Shown here: piece by piece, positions 1-8,545 of the stretch
How positions within the stretch are numbered: the stretch's first letter is position 1
How the letters are laid out: every line of letters begins with the position of its first letter
NCBI RefSeq assembly: GCF_008974245.1
Contig: NZ_BBZI01000011.1
Span: forward strand, 162,901 to 197,350
Direction: 5' to 3'
DNA from: Streptomyces abyssomicinicus
GTDB taxonomy: Bacteria > Actinomycetota > Actinomycetes > Streptomycetales > Streptomycetaceae
DNA: 34,450 nt
The notes under the pieces: generated by a model
The model's input: only the letters and a program-made list of their open reading frames with translations
The model's database searches: none
Told to the model about the DNA's origin: nothing
Made by a program: the position numbers and the translations under genes

Positions 1-289
1 GTGCCCGGCGGCCCTCCCTGTCTGGCGGCCTTCCCTGCCCGGTGGGTCCCGCCAGGCCCCTGCGGCGCAGGCACACTCCGTCCGCGCCCCGCGCCGCCAC
101 CGCTTCCGCGCCGCGGGCAGGCGGCACGCTCGTGGGCTGCTTCGGCAGGGGCGCTGCGCCGCCCCGCCACCGCTCGGCCCGCCCCCGCCGGGGCTTGCCG
201 TGTCGGCCGCTCCGTCCGGGTCCGCGTCGCGCTCACCGGGCAGGGGCGAGCGCGTGGTTCGCCCCCACGGGAAACCCGCACGGGAAAAG
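1..289. other. Gene-poor leading stretch downstream of serC
   Basis: No convincing gene is visible. The open frames here are proline/arginine/alanine-rich and look like the usual byproduct of very high GC. No start with a good ribosome-binding site and no conserved motif was seen. The stretch lies downstream of serC (minus strand) and ends at the serC terminator hairpin. It may contain the edge of a neighbouring gene that cannot be judged from this window. Confidence 0.5.
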
Positions 290-323
290 GACGACGCCGC
301 GTTCCGGGGAACGCGGCGTCGTC
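290..323 (-). terminator. serC transcription terminator hairpin
   Basis: A perfect 16-bp inverted repeat (290-305 with 308-323) has a minimal loop. It lies 19 nt beyond the serC stop codon on the minus strand. There is no strong U-tract, which is common for Streptomyces terminators. The position directly behind serC makes a terminator the natural reading. Confidence 0.8.
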
Positions 324-341
324 AGGAGGCGGGGAGCGCGG

Positions 342-1460
342 TCAGAGGCGCTCGATGACGTAGTCGACGCTGGCCGTCAGGGCGGCCACGTCCGCGGGGT
401 CGACCGCGGGGAACATGGCGACCCGCAGCTGGTTGCGCCCCAGCTTCCGGTACGGCTCCGTGTCGACGATCCCGTTCGCCCGCAGCGCCTTGGCGACGGC
501 GGCCGCGTCGATCTCCTCGGCGAAGTCGATCGTGCCGATGACCTGCGACCGCTTCGCCGCGTCCGTGACGAACGGCGTCGCGTAGGTGGAGGCCTCCGCC
601 CAGCCGTACAGCGTCCGCGAGGACTCGGCCGTGCGGGAGACCGCCCAGTCCAGGCCGCCCTGGCCGTTGATCCACTCCAGCTGCTCGTTCAGCAGGAAGA
701 GCGTGGACAGCGCCGGCGTGTTGTAGGTCTGGTTCTTGCGGGAGTTGTCGATCGCCGTCGGCAGCGAGAAGAACTCCGGGATGTGACGGCCGGAGGCGTG
801 GATCCGCTCGGCGCGCTCGACCGCGGCCGGGGAGAACACGCCGATCCACAGACCGCCGTCCGCGGCGAAGGACTTCTGCGGGGCGAAGTAGTAGACGTCC
901 GTCTCGGTGATGTCGACCGGCAGGCCGCCCGCGCCGCTGGTCGCGTCGACCAGCACCAGCGCGCCGTCGTCCGCGCCGTCCACGCGGCGGACCGGCATGG
1001 CGACACCGGTGGAGGTCTCGTTGTGGGTGAGGGCGTAGACGTCGACACCCGCCTCGGCCTTGGCCTCAGGGTGGTCGCCCGGGTCCGCGGAGACCAGCGT
1101 GGGGTCGCCGAGCCAGGGGGCGAGCTTGGCGGCCTTGGCGAACTTCGAGGAGAACTCGCCGAAGGTGAGGTGCTGCGACCGGTTCTCGATCAGGCCGTGC
1201 GTCGCCACGTCCCAGAACGCGGTGGAGCCGCCGTTGCCGAGGACCACCTCGTAACCCTCGGGCAGGGAGAACAGCTCGCGGATGCCTTCCCGCACCTTGC
1301 CGACCAGGTTCTTGACCGGGGCCTGGCGGTGGGACGTGCCGAGCAGAGAGGTGCCGGTCGCGGCGAGAGCGTTCAGCGCCTTCGTCCGCACCTTGGAGGG
1401 GCCAGCGCCGAAACGTCCGTCGGCGGGCTTGATGTCAGCGGGAATCTGGATCTCAGCCAC
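342..1460 (-). CDS. serC: Phosphoserine aminotransferase SerC
   Basis: PLP-dependent class V aminotransferase. It converts 3-phosphohydroxypyruvate and glutamate to O-phosphoserine in serine biosynthesis, and acts similarly in the DXP-dependent PLP pathway. The 372-residue product starts (V)AEIQIPADIKPADGRFGAGPSK, typical of actinobacterial SerC. The Asp of VDATSGAGG is near residue 172 and the PLP-lysine candidate K196 lies in FAPQKSFAADGG. HNETSTGV around residue 146 is another conserved patch. The GTG start at 1460 was chosen because the frame upstream is Ala/Arg/Ser-rich and unlike the family. A -10-like TACGCT (1468-1473) lies only 7 nt before this GTG, so the mRNA may be leaderless. The gene is divergent from the FAD/Fe-S dehydrogenase and is followed by a strong hairpin. 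Confidence 0.96.
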   Translation of the reverse strand: MAEIQIPADIKPADGRFGAGPSKVRTKALNALAATGTSLLGTSHRQAPVKNLVGKVREGIRELFSLPEGYEVVLGNGGSTAFWDVATHGLIENRSQHLTFGEFSSKFAKAAKLAPWLGDPTLVSADPGDHPEAKAEAGVDVYALTHNETSTGVAMPVRRVDGADDGALVLVDATSGAGGLPVDITETDVYYFAPQKSFAADGGLWIGVFSPAAVERAERIHASGRHIPEFFSLPTAIDNSRKNQTYNTPALSTLFLLNEQLEWINGQGGLDWAVSRTAESSRTLYGWAEASTYATPFVTDAAKRSQVIGTIDFAEEIDAAAVAKALRANGIVDTEPYRKLGRNQLRVAMFPAVDPADVAALTASVDYVIERL

Positions 1461-1575
1461 GAGCGCGAGCGTAGCCGTTCGTGAAACCCGGACGAAACGT
1501 GGTCCGGCGGCTGAGACGACGTGTCCGCCCTGCGCCGCCCGCCTCGGCGACGGCCGCTGCGGGCATGCTGGGGGG

Positions 1576-4500
1576 ATGCGCGATCGGGAATCGGCACCAC
1601 GGGAATCCGCACCGCTCGAGGCGTCACCACGCCGGGCTGCGCCACCGGAGGCAGCGCCGCTGGAGGCGGCACTGCGCGCGGCGGTCCGGGGAGAGGTGGC
1701 GTTCGACGCGGCCGCCCGGGCGCTGACCACCATGGACGCCTCCAACTACCGCCGGGTCCCGCTGGGCGTGGTGGCCCCACGCGACGCGGAGGACGTGGCG
1801 GCGGTGCTGGGGGTCTGCCGGGAGCACGGCGTCCCGGTGGTGCCGCGCGGCGGCGGGACCTCGATCGCGGGGCAGGCCACCGGGACCGGCGTGGTCCTGG
1901 ACCTCACCCGGCACATGAACCGGCTGGTGTCGCTGGACGCGGCGGCCCGCACCGCCGTCGTGCAGCCGGGTCTGGTGCTGGACCGGCTCCAGGAGGCGGC
2001 GGCGCCGCACGGGCTGCGGTTCGGGCCCGACCCGTCGACCCACGGCCGGTGCACCCTGGGCGGGATGGTCGGCAACAACTCGTGCGGCTCCCACTCGGTG
2101 GCCTGGGGGACGACGGCGGACAACGTGGTGTCGCTGGAGGTGCTCACCGCGCGCGGCGCCCTCCTCCGCCTCGGGCGGGGCGGGCAGGGCGCGCCGGACG
2201 GCCTGCGGGAGCTGGTCGACTCCGAGCTGCGGCTGCTGCGGACCGGTTTCGCGACGGACCTGCCGCGCCGGATCTCCGGCTACGCGCTGGACGCGCTGCT
2301 GCCGGAGCGCGGGGTGGACGTGGCGCGGTCGTTCTGCGGCTCGGAGGGCACCCTCGGGGTGCTCACCGAGGCCACGGTGCGGCTGGTGGAGCCGCCGGGA
2401 GCACGCGCCCTGGCGGTGCTGGGGTACCCCGACGAGTCGGCGGCCGCGCAGGCCGCGCCGGGACTGCTGACCCACCGTCCGCTGACCGTTGAGGGCATGG
2501 CGACCGACCTGGTGCCGTCCGCCGAAGGGCTGCCGCGCGGCGGGGCCTGGCTCTTCGTGGAGACCGGCGGGGCCAACGGGACCGAGGCGCGGGCCCGCGC
2601 CGGGCGGATCGTGCGGGCGGCCGACGCGCTGGACGCGCTCGTGGTCACCGACCCCGCCGCCCAGCGTGCCCTCTGGCGGATCCGGGAGGACGCCGCCGGC
2701 ACCGCCACCCGGATGCCGGACGGCACCGAGGCGTGGCCCGGCTGGGAGGACTGCGCGGTGCCGCCCGCCCGGCTGGGCGCGTACCTGCGGGACTTCCGGC
2801 GGCTGCTCGCGGCGCACGGACTCCGGGGGGCGCCGTACGGGCACTTCGGGGACGGCTGCGTCCACGTGCGCGTCGACTTCGACCTGCTGACGGAGCCCGG
2901 GATCGCGCGGTACCGGCGGTTCTCGGAGGAGCTGGCCGCCCTGGTGACCTCGTACGGGGGCTCGCTCTCCGGGGAGCACGGCGACGGTATGGCGCGGGCC
3001 GAGCTGCTGGAGCGGATGTACGGCGCCGAGGCGGTGCGGCTGTTCGAGCGGGTCAAGGAGGTCTGGGACCCGGACGGGCTGCTCAACCCGGGCGTCCTGG
3101 TCCGCCCGGAGCCGCTCGACGCCAACCTGCGGTTCGCGCCGCTGCCCCGCGAACCCGTCGACGTGGAGTTCGGCTACCCCGCCGACAACGGCGACTTCCG
3201 GGCGGCGGTCCGCCGCTGCGTGGGCGTCGCCAAGTGCCGCACCACCACGGCGGCCGGCAGCGAGGTGATGTGCCCCTCGTTCCGGGCGACCGGGGAGGAG
3301 GCGCACTCCACCCGCGGCCGGGCGCGGCTGCTGCACGAGATGCTGGCCGGAGAGGTGATCACCGACGGGTGGCGTTCGGTGGAGGTCCGGGACGCGCTCG
3401 ACCTCTGTCTGTCCTGCAAGGGCTGCCGCACGGACTGCCCGGTCGGCGTCGACATGGCCACCTACAAGGCGGAGTTCCTGCACCACCACTACGCGGGGCG
3501 GCGGCGGCCGGCCGCGCACTACACGATGGGGTGGCTGCCGGTGTGGCTGCGGGTGGTGGCCCGGACCCGGCTGGCCCGGGTGGTGAACGCGCTGGCCGCG
3601 GTAGGGCCGCCGGCCGCGCTGGGCAAGCGGCTCGCGGGGGTGGCACCGGAACGGGGGATCCCGCGCCTCGCGCCGCGGACGTTCACCCGCACGTGGGAAC
3701 GGCGTCCGCCGCGCGTCCTTCACCCGGAAGAGGCAGATCACCCGGACGAGGCAGGTCACCCGGAAGGGGGGCGCACGGTGGTGCTCTGGCCGGACACCTT
3801 CACGGAGTACCTCTCACCGTCCGTCGGCCTGTCGGCCGTACGGGTGCTGGAGGCGGCCGGGCTGACGGTGACGCTGCCACCGGTGCTCCGGCCGGGAGGC
3901 CCGCGGATCGCCGACGGCCGGACGGCCGGCCTCGGCGGCGCCCTCGCCGTCCTGGCGGCCGGCCGCCGCCGCGACCGGGTCTGCTGCGGCCTCACCTACA
4001 TCTCCACCGGCCAGCTCGACCGGGCCCGGGCGGTGCTGCGCCGGACCCTCGACCTGATGGAACCGGTCCTCGACGCGGGCCTCCCGGTGGTGGTCCTGGA
4101 GCCGAGCTGCGGGGCGGCGCTCAGGAGCGACCTGCCCGAGCTGCTGTCCGACGATCCGCGGGCCGCACGGCTGTCCGCCGCCGTGGTCACCTTCGCCCAG
4201 GCGCTGGAGCGGTACGCGCCCGGCTGGACCCCGCCCCGGCTGGACCGCCCGGTCGCCGGACAGACCCACTGCCACCAGCACGCCGTCCTCGGCGACGCCG
4301 CCGAGCGCCGGCTGCGCGAGGCGGCCGGCCTCACCGGAGACCTCTCCGGCGGCTGCTGCGGCCTGGCCGGCGACTTCGGCTTCCAGCCCGGCCACCACGA
4401 GGTCTCCGTCGCCTGCGCCGAGGAACAGCTGCTGCCCGCCGTCCGGGCGGCCGGGGAGGACGCGGTGCTGCTCGCCGACGGCTACTCCTGCCGTACCCAG

Positions 4501-4614
4501 CTCGACCAACTGGCCGGGAAACGCGGCCGGCACCTGGCGGAGGTGCTGGCCGAGGCGCTGGACGAGGCGCTGGACGAGGTGTCGGCCGAGGCGCCGGACG
4601 GCGGTAAGGACTGA
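1576..4614 (+). CDS. FAD-binding and 4Fe-4S dehydrogenase, YdiJ / GlcD-GlcF fusion type
   Basis: 1012-residue fusion of a VAO/PCMH FAD flavoprotein and a GlpC/GlcF-like Fe-S module, similar in length to E. coli YdiJ (about 1018), a D-2-hydroxyglutarate dehydrogenase. FAD domain: PRGGGTSIAGQ near 90-100, then GGMVGNNSCGSHS and FCGSEGTLGVLTEA. FAD-oxidase C domain: GHFGDGCVHVRVDF (about 422-435), SGEHGDGMARAELL and DPDGLLNPG. Fe-S region: C548, C554 and C566-P, then C611-x2-C614-x2-C617-x3-C621-P. Two CCG-like modules follow (CCGLTY / PSCGAALRSD and THCHQH / GGCCGLAGDFGF). The product is probably a membrane-associated D-2-hydroxyacid dehydrogenase passing electrons to quinone; the substrate is not shown by sequence. 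The ATG at 1576 was chosen because upstream codons overlap serC. A CATGCT -10-like box lies 6 nt before it. The first roughly 40 residues are Ala/Pro/Glu-rich and poorly conserved. Confidence 0.9.
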   Translation: MRDRESAPRESAPLEASPRRAAPPEAAPLEAALRAAVRGEVAFDAAARALTTMDASNYRRVPLGVVAPRDAEDVAAVLGVCREHGVPVVPRGGGTSIAGQATGTGVVLDLTRHMNRLVSLDAAARTAVVQPGLVLDRLQEAAAPHGLRFGPDPSTHGRCTLGGMVGNNSCGSHSVAWGTTADNVVSLEVLTARGALLRLGRGGQGAPDGLRELVDSELRLLRTGFATDLPRRISGYALDALLPERGVDVARSFCGSEGTLGVLTEATVRLVEPPGARALAVLGYPDESAAAQAAPGLLTHRPLTVEGMATDLVPSAEGLPRGGAWLFVETGGANGTEARARAGRIVRAADALDALVVTDPAAQRALWRIREDAAGTATRMPDGTEAWPGWEDCAVPPARLGAYLRDFRRLLAAHGLRGAPYGHFGDGCVHVRVDFDLLTEPGIARYRRFSEELAALVTSYGGSLSGEHGDGMARAELLERMYGAEAVRLFERVKEVWDPDGLLNPGVLVRPEPLDANLRFAPLPREPVDVEFGYPADNGDFRAAVRRCVGVAKCRTTTAAGSEVMCPSFRATGEEAHSTRGRARLLHEMLAGEVITDGWRSVEVRDALDLCLSCKGCRTDCPVGVDMATYKAEFLHHHYAGRRRPAAHYTMGWLPVWLRVVARTRLARVVNALAAVGPPAALGKRLAGVAPERGIPRLAPRTFTRTWERRPPRVLHPEEADHPDEAGHPEGGRTVVLWPDTFTEYLSPSVGLSAVRVLEAAGLTVTLPPVLRPGGPRIADGRTAGLGGALAVLAAGRRRDRVCCGLTYISTGQLDRARAVLRRTLDLMEPVLDAGLPVVVLEPSCGAALRSDLPELLSDDPRAARLSAAVVTFAQALERYAPGWTPPRLDRPVAGQTHCHQHAVLGDAAERRLREAAGLTGDLSGGCCGLAGDFGFQPGHHEVSVACAEEQLLPAVRAAGEDAVLLADGYSCRTQLDQLAGKRGRHLAEVLAEALDEALDEVSAEAPDGGKD

Positions 4615-4696
4615 AAGCGTTTTACGGGAATGACACGCCGCGCTTAACCTCGTACGGACGACCCTTCCGCACCACCGCGCACACCAGGACGGCACC

Positions 4697-5641
4697 GTGA
4701 ACGCATCCCGCACCGACCAGCCCCTCGCGGGAGCCACGGCGACCGGAGCGGGACCGGCGCCCGCCGCCGGGGCCCGGTCCGCGTTCGGGCCGGTCGGCCT
4801 GGTGATGGGCGGGGTCGTCTCCGTGCAGTTCGGCAGCGCGCTCGCCGTGAACCTGATGGAGCGCACCAGCGCGCTGGGCGTGGTCGCCATCCGCCTGGTG
4901 GTCGCCGCCGCTCTGCTGCTGGTGGTCTGCCGCCCGCGGCTGCGCGGCCACTCGCGTGCCGACTGGGGCACGGTGATCGCCTTCGCGGCGACGCTGGCGG
5001 GCATGAACGGCCTCTTCTACCAGGCCGCCGACCGGATGCCGCTGGGTCCGGCGGTGACCCTGGAGGTGCTGGGGCCGCTGGCGCTGTCGGTGTTCAGCTC
5101 CCGCCGGCTGGTGAGCGTCCTGTGGGCGGGGCTGGCCCTGGCCGGTGTCTTCCTGCTCGGTGGCGGCGACTTCTCCGGCCTGGACCCGGTGGGCGCGGCG
5201 TACGCGCTGGGCGCGGGCGCCATGTGGGCGGGGTACATCGTCTTCAGCGCCCGCACCGGCCGCCGCTTCCCGCAGGCCGACGGGCTGGCCATCGCGATGG
5301 CCCTGGCCGCCCTGTTCATCCTTCCGCTGGGCATCGGCTCGGCGGGCCGTGAACTCCTCGACCCGGTGACGGTGGGCCTCGGCGCGGGCGTCGCGGTGCT
5401 GTCGTCCGTGCTGCCCTACACCCTCGAGCTGATCGCCCTCCGCACCCTTCCGGCCTCCGCCTTCTCCATCCTGATGAGCCTGGAACCCGCGGTCGCCGCC
5501 CTCGCCGGCTTCCTGATCCTCCACCAGACGCTGGGTGCCGCCCAGGCGGCCGCCATCGGCCTGGTCGTCGCGGCGAGCATGGGCGCGGTCCGTACCCAGG
5601 TCGGCGCCCTCCGCGCGACCAAGGAACCCGTACTCGACTGA
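4697..5641 (+). CDS. EamA/RhtA-type DMT-superfamily exporter
   Basis: 314-residue integral membrane protein of the drug/metabolite transporter superfamily. It has two EamA repeats (about residues 35-155 and 165-300), giving about ten hydrophobic helices after a hydrophilic Ala/Thr-rich N-terminus. Characteristic patches are LVMGGVVSVQFGSALAVNLM, GMNGLFYQAADRMPLGPAVT and LPYTLELIALRTLPASAFSI, the last typical of the RhtA threonine/homoserine exporter branch. SLEPAVAALAGFLILHQ is the usual second-repeat signature. The substrate is probably an amino acid or small metabolite, but this is not provable here. The GTG start at 4697 is preceded by AGGA about 7 nt upstream. The gene is 82 nt downstream of the FAD dehydrogenase, with an AT-richer gap that could hold its own promoter. 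It is convergent with the VOC gene. Confidence 0.9.
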   Translation: MNASRTDQPLAGATATGAGPAPAAGARSAFGPVGLVMGGVVSVQFGSALAVNLMERTSALGVVAIRLVVAAALLLVVCRPRLRGHSRADWGTVIAFAATLAGMNGLFYQAADRMPLGPAVTLEVLGPLALSVFSSRRLVSVLWAGLALAGVFLLGGGDFSGLDPVGAAYALGAGAMWAGYIVFSARTGRRFPQADGLAIAMALAALFILPLGIGSAGRELLDPVTVGLGAGVAVLSSVLPYTLELIALRTLPASAFSILMSLEPAVAALAGFLILHQTLGAAQAAAIGLVVAASMGAVRTQVGALRATKEPVLD

Positions 5642-5663
5642 GTGGGCCGTTCGACGGGACGCC

Positions 5664-6164
5664 TCAGGAGAGCGTGTTGGACCAGTCCCGTGTGGACAGC
5701 ACCAGCCGGTAGCCGTCGGGGTCCTCGACGGTGACGCCCCAGCGGTCCCAGTACGGGTTGTGGGAGGTGACGCGGCGGCCGCCGTGGGCCTCCAGGCGGG
5801 CGACCAGGGCCTCGGGGACGGGGCCGGCGCAGTAGATCACCAGCAGGTCCTCCGGGGTGGGGCGGGGTTCCACCGGGGCGAGGGCGTTGTGGGCGAGTTC
5901 CAGGTGCCAGGAGGCGCCGGGCCGGCCGACCATCAGCAGACTGTTGCCGCCGGGGGAGCCGTCCCCCGTCGTGCGCCAGAGCTGCGACAGGCCGAGGCCG
6001 TCGATCCAGAAGCGGGCCGCGGCGTCGAGGTCGCGGGAGGGGCGGGCCGTACGGATGTGGGCCGCCTCCATGGACGGGAGCCCCACCTGCTCGGCCGGGG
6101 CCGGGGCCGGGAGTCCGGCGGCGGAACCGGGAGGGCGGGGGCGCGCGGAGGGGGTGGTGGACAT
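5664..6164 (-). CDS. VOC-family (glyoxalase/bleomycin-resistance fold) protein
   Basis: 166-residue protein with one vicinal-oxygen-chelate module, starting at MEAAHIRTARPSRDLDAAARF (residue 32) and ending near WGVTVEDPDGYRLVLSTRDW. The layout of a beta strand, an RDLDAAARFW helix, GGNSLLMVG, and the terminal EDPDGYRLVL strand is the family signature. The enzymatic role is unknown; members include glyoxalases, dioxygenases and antibiotic-binding proteins. The first 31 residues are Pro/Ala-rich and may be dispensable, and the Met at residue 32 is an alternative start. The upstream start at 6164 is favoured because TACGCT lies 7 nt before it on the minus strand, a spacing typical of leaderless Streptomyces genes, while the internal Met has no clear ribosome-binding site. 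The gene is divergent from the GNAT gene at 6251. Confidence 0.85.
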   Translation of the reverse strand: MSTTPSARPRPPGSAAGLPAPAPAEQVGLPSMEAAHIRTARPSRDLDAAARFWIDGLGLSQLWRTTGDGSPGGNSLLMVGRPGASWHLELAHNALAPVEPRPTPEDLLVIYCAGPVPEALVARLEAHGGRRVTSHNPYWDRWGVTVEDPDGYRLVLSTRDWSNTLS

Positions 6165-6250
6165 GGTGACGAGCGTAGGGAGCGGTGGGGCCCCGGCACA
6201 TGGGAGAAAAGGCCTAGGACCCGGGGAGGAGCGCCGCCTAGGGTGCCCGC

Positions 6251-6805
6251 ATGACTGAGGGACTGAGGCTGGAGCCGGTCACGCCGGACAACTTCGACAC
6301 GGCGATCGGCATCGAGGTTGCCCCCGCGCAGCGGCGGCTGGTCGCACCGGTGGTGAAGTCCCTGGCGGAGGCGTACCTGCATCCGGAGCACGCGTGGCCC
6401 CGGCTGATCCTCGACGGGGACCGGCCGGTGGGCTTCCTGATGGCCTTCCTGGACATCGACTGGGCCGGCGACGGCACCCGGCGCGACGTCCGGTCCGGCC
6501 TGTGGCGGCTGAACATCGCCGAGGCCGAACAGCGGCGCGGCTACGGGAGGTTCGCGGTGCGTGCGGTGGCGGAGGAGATCCGGCGCCGTGGCGGGTCGCT
6601 GCTCCACGTGACCTGGGAGCCGGGCGAGGACGGGCCGGAGGGGTTCTACCTGGGGCTCGGGTTCCGGAAGACGGGCGAGGTCAGTGGCGGGCAGACCGTC
6701 GGGGTGCTGGAACTGGGCGGCGCGGGGGACGCGGGCGCCCGGAACGAGACGGGCGTCCAAAACGAGTTGGATCACCGCGGGCCGTCTGCCAGCCTGCGTG
6801 CATGA
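6251..6805 (+). CDS. GNAT-family N-acetyltransferase
   Basis: 184-residue single-domain acetyltransferase. The acetyl-CoA-binding core is visible as LNIAEAEQRRGYGRFAVRAV (motif A, Q/R-x-x-G-x-G/A-like) followed by the helix AVAEEIRRRGG and the terminal GFYLGLGFRKTGEV strand (motif B). Family knowledge says it moves an acetyl group from acetyl-CoA to an amine; the substrate is unknown. The C-terminal roughly 25 residues after VLELGG are low-complexity and probably not part of the fold. The stop codon overlaps the next start (ATGA, 6802-6805), implying translational coupling. TAGGGT at 6239-6244 sits 6 nt before the ATG, so the gene may be leaderless. Confidence 0.88.
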   Translation: MTEGLRLEPVTPDNFDTAIGIEVAPAQRRLVAPVVKSLAEAYLHPEHAWPRLILDGDRPVGFLMAFLDIDWAGDGTRRDVRSGLWRLNIAEAEQRRGYGRFAVRAVAEEIRRRGGSLLHVTWEPGEDGPEGFYLGLGFRKTGEVSGGQTVGVLELGGAGDAGARNETGVQNELDHRGPSASLRA

Positions 6806-7557
6806 CCACTGACGACGACATCCTGATCACGACCTTCGCCGAGCGCCCCGAGCTGATACCGCGGATGTACGACCTCCACGACACCTGGCCGGAGTTCGTC
6901 CAGCACGACCTGCTGTCCGCGTCCCTGCACAGCCGGGTGATCCGGGAGTTCCCCGAGTACTGCGTGGTCGCCACCGAGGGCGACCAGGTGGTGGCCCGGG
7001 CGATGAGCGTGCCGTTCAACTCCGTGCTGGAGGGCCGGGAGGAGACCCCCGACCAGGGCTGGGACCGGGTGATCGCCTGGGCGTTCCGCGACCGCGCGCT
7101 GGGCCTGGACGTCACCGCGGCGAGCGCGCTGGAGATCACCGTCGGCACCGGCCACCTCGGCAGGGGCCTGTCCTACCGGATGCTGGCCGCGATGCGCGGC
7201 GCGGTCGCCGCGCGGGGGCACGACGCGCTGCTCGCGCCGGTGCGGCCGAACGCCAAGCACCTGGAGCCGGACACCCCCATGGCCGAGTACGTCCGGCTGA
7301 CCCGGGACGAGGACGGACTGCCGCGCGACCCCTGGCTGCGGGTGCACGTGCGGGCGGGCGGAGTGATCGAGAAGGTCGCCCCGGCCAGCATGACGGTCAG
7401 CGGCTCGCTCGAGCAGTGGCGGAAGTGGACCGGGCTCCCCTTCGACGCCGACGGCCCGGTACTGGTCCCCGACGCCCTCACGCCCGTCCTGTGCAGCCTC
7501 GCCCACGACCAGGCCGTGTACGTGGAACCCAACGTGTGGGTGCGCCACCGGCTGTGA
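6802..7557 (+). CDS. GNAT-like acetyltransferase-fold protein
   Basis: 251-residue protein with an N-terminal GNAT-like fold: VVATEGDQVVARAMSVPF, then ALEITVGTGHLGRGLSYRML where motif A is expected, and a helix with AAMRGAVAARGHDAL. The second half contains APVRPNAKHLEPDTPMAEYV, TRDEDGLPRDPWLRVHVRAG and a terminal EPNVWVRH strand, a layout I recognise from Streptomyces GNAT-like proteins of unknown substrate. Acetyl transfer is inferred, not shown. The ATG at 6802 overlaps the preceding stop. A good promoter-like pair TTGGAT (6767-6772), 17 bp, CAGCCT (6790-6795) ends 6 nt before the ATG, so it may also be made from its own leaderless transcript. The longer upstream reading frame is a shadow of the preceding gene. 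Confidence 0.82.
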   Translation: MTTDDDILITTFAERPELIPRMYDLHDTWPEFVQHDLLSASLHSRVIREFPEYCVVATEGDQVVARAMSVPFNSVLEGREETPDQGWDRVIAWAFRDRALGLDVTAASALEITVGTGHLGRGLSYRMLAAMRGAVAARGHDALLAPVRPNAKHLEPDTPMAEYVRLTRDEDGLPRDPWLRVHVRAGGVIEKVAPASMTVSGSLEQWRKWTGLPFDADGPVLVPDALTPVLCSLAHDQAVYVEPNVWVRHRL

Positions 7558-7652
7558 ACGGGCCCGCCGCCCGCCGCCCGCAGTCCGCCCCCGCCGCGCG
7601 TCACTCGCCGTCCGCCGTCCGCGGCTCACCGGTCGTCGTTCGCCGTCCAGAA

Positions 7653-7697
7653 AATCAAGCAAGCACGCTTGATTGATTTCCGTCCCGCTGCCATGCT
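7653..7697 (+). promoter_or_regulatory. Promoter with inverted-repeat operator for the acyl-CoA catabolism operon
   Basis: A perfect 8-bp inverted repeat AATCAAGC / GCTTGATT (7653-7660 and 7667-7674, 6-nt spacer) lies in an unusually AT-rich patch. The last six bases of the right arm form a -35-like TTGATT (7669-7674). Exactly 17 bp later is a -10-like CATGCT (7692-7697), placing transcription start near 7704, about 47 nt before the first gene. An operator covering the -35 element fits repression by the TetR protein encoded last in the operon. The binding partner is inference. Confidence 0.72.
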
Positions 7698-7750
7698 CCC
7701 AAGCGCACCACCCCGCACATCGCCGTGCCCGGAGGGAGCAGTACGCCGAG

Positions 7751-8545
7751 ATGGACGATCCGACCTCGTCGGTGATCGACGACATGCGTGCAGAGTCCGA
7801 CGAACTCGACGCCTTGGTAGCCGAGTTGGACGACGAACGGTGGGCGGCACCCACGCCCGCGCCGGGCTGGGGCGTCGCCCACCAGATCGCCCACCTGGCG
7901 TGGACCGACCGGGCCGCGCTGGCCGCGATCGGTGACCGGGAGGCGTTCGACGCCGAGGTACGGCAGGCGCTCGCGGACCCCGGCGGGTACATGGACGCGC
8001 AGGCGGCGCTGGGCGCCCGCAAGCCGCCCGCGGAGCTCCTGGCCACCTGGCGGGAGGGCCGTGCCGAGCTGGCGGAGGCCCTGCACCGGGTGCCGCGAGG
8101 GACGCGCATCCCCTGGTTCGGGCCGCCGATGTCCGCGGCGTCGATGGCCACCGCACGGCTGATGGAGACCTGGGCGCACGGCCAGGACGTCGCCGACGCC
8201 CTGGGCGCCGAACGCCGTCCCACCGGCCGGCTGCGGCACATCGCCCGGCTGGGCGCGCGCACCCGCGACTTCGCGTTCCTGGTGAACGGGCTGGAGGCCC
8301 CGAAGGAGGAGTTCCACCTGGAACTCGCCTTCCCGGACGCCGGGTTGTGGACGCTCGGGCCGCAGGACGCGCCGCAGCGGGTCACCGGGTCGGGGCCGGA
8401 CTTCTGCCTGCTGGTGACCCAGCGGGCCCACCGCGCCGACCTGGACCTGCGCGCCGAGGGCCCGGACGCCGACCGGTGGCTGGACATCGCGCAGTGCTTC
8501 GCCGGGCCTCCCGGCGCCGGACGCGCCCCCGGGGAGCGCGCGTGA
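7751..8545 (+). CDS. TIGR03084-like DinB / MDMPI-fold metal-binding protein
   Basis: 264-residue four-helix-bundle protein resembling the TIGR03084 group related to mycothiol-dependent maleylpyruvate isomerase and DinB proteins. The N-terminus VIDDMRAESDELDALVAEL is typical. Putative metal ligands are the His residues in VAHQIAHLAWTDR and in ETWAHGQDVADAL. The C-terminal half (FHLELAFPDAGLWTLGP to LDIAQCFAG) is an SCP2/MDMPI-C-like sandwich. Members often sit beside acyl-CoA catabolic genes, as here, and may be thiol-dependent accessory enzymes; the reaction is unknown. The ATG at 7751 gives the usual family start; a GGAGGG about 14 nt upstream is rather far. It is the first gene of the operon, and its stop overlaps the next GTG (GTGA, 8542-8545). 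Confidence 0.85.
   Translation: MDDPTSSVIDDMRAESDELDALVAELDDERWAAPTPAPGWGVAHQIAHLAWTDRAALAAIGDREAFDAEVRQALADPGGYMDAQAALGARKPPAELLATWREGRAELAEALHRVPRGTRIPWFGPPMSAASMATARLMETWAHGQDVADALGAERRPTGRLRHIARLGARTRDFAFLVNGLEAPKEEFHLELAFPDAGLWTLGPQDAPQRVTGSGPDFCLLVTQRAHRADLDLRAEGPDADRWLDIAQCFAGPPGAGRAPGERA

Noticed and set aside
1624..3759. 711-codon minus-strand frame across the FAD dehydrogenase
   Set aside because: The plus-strand frame has complete FAD and Fe-S motifs. The opposite frame is Arg/Pro/Gly/His-rich with no recognisable fold.
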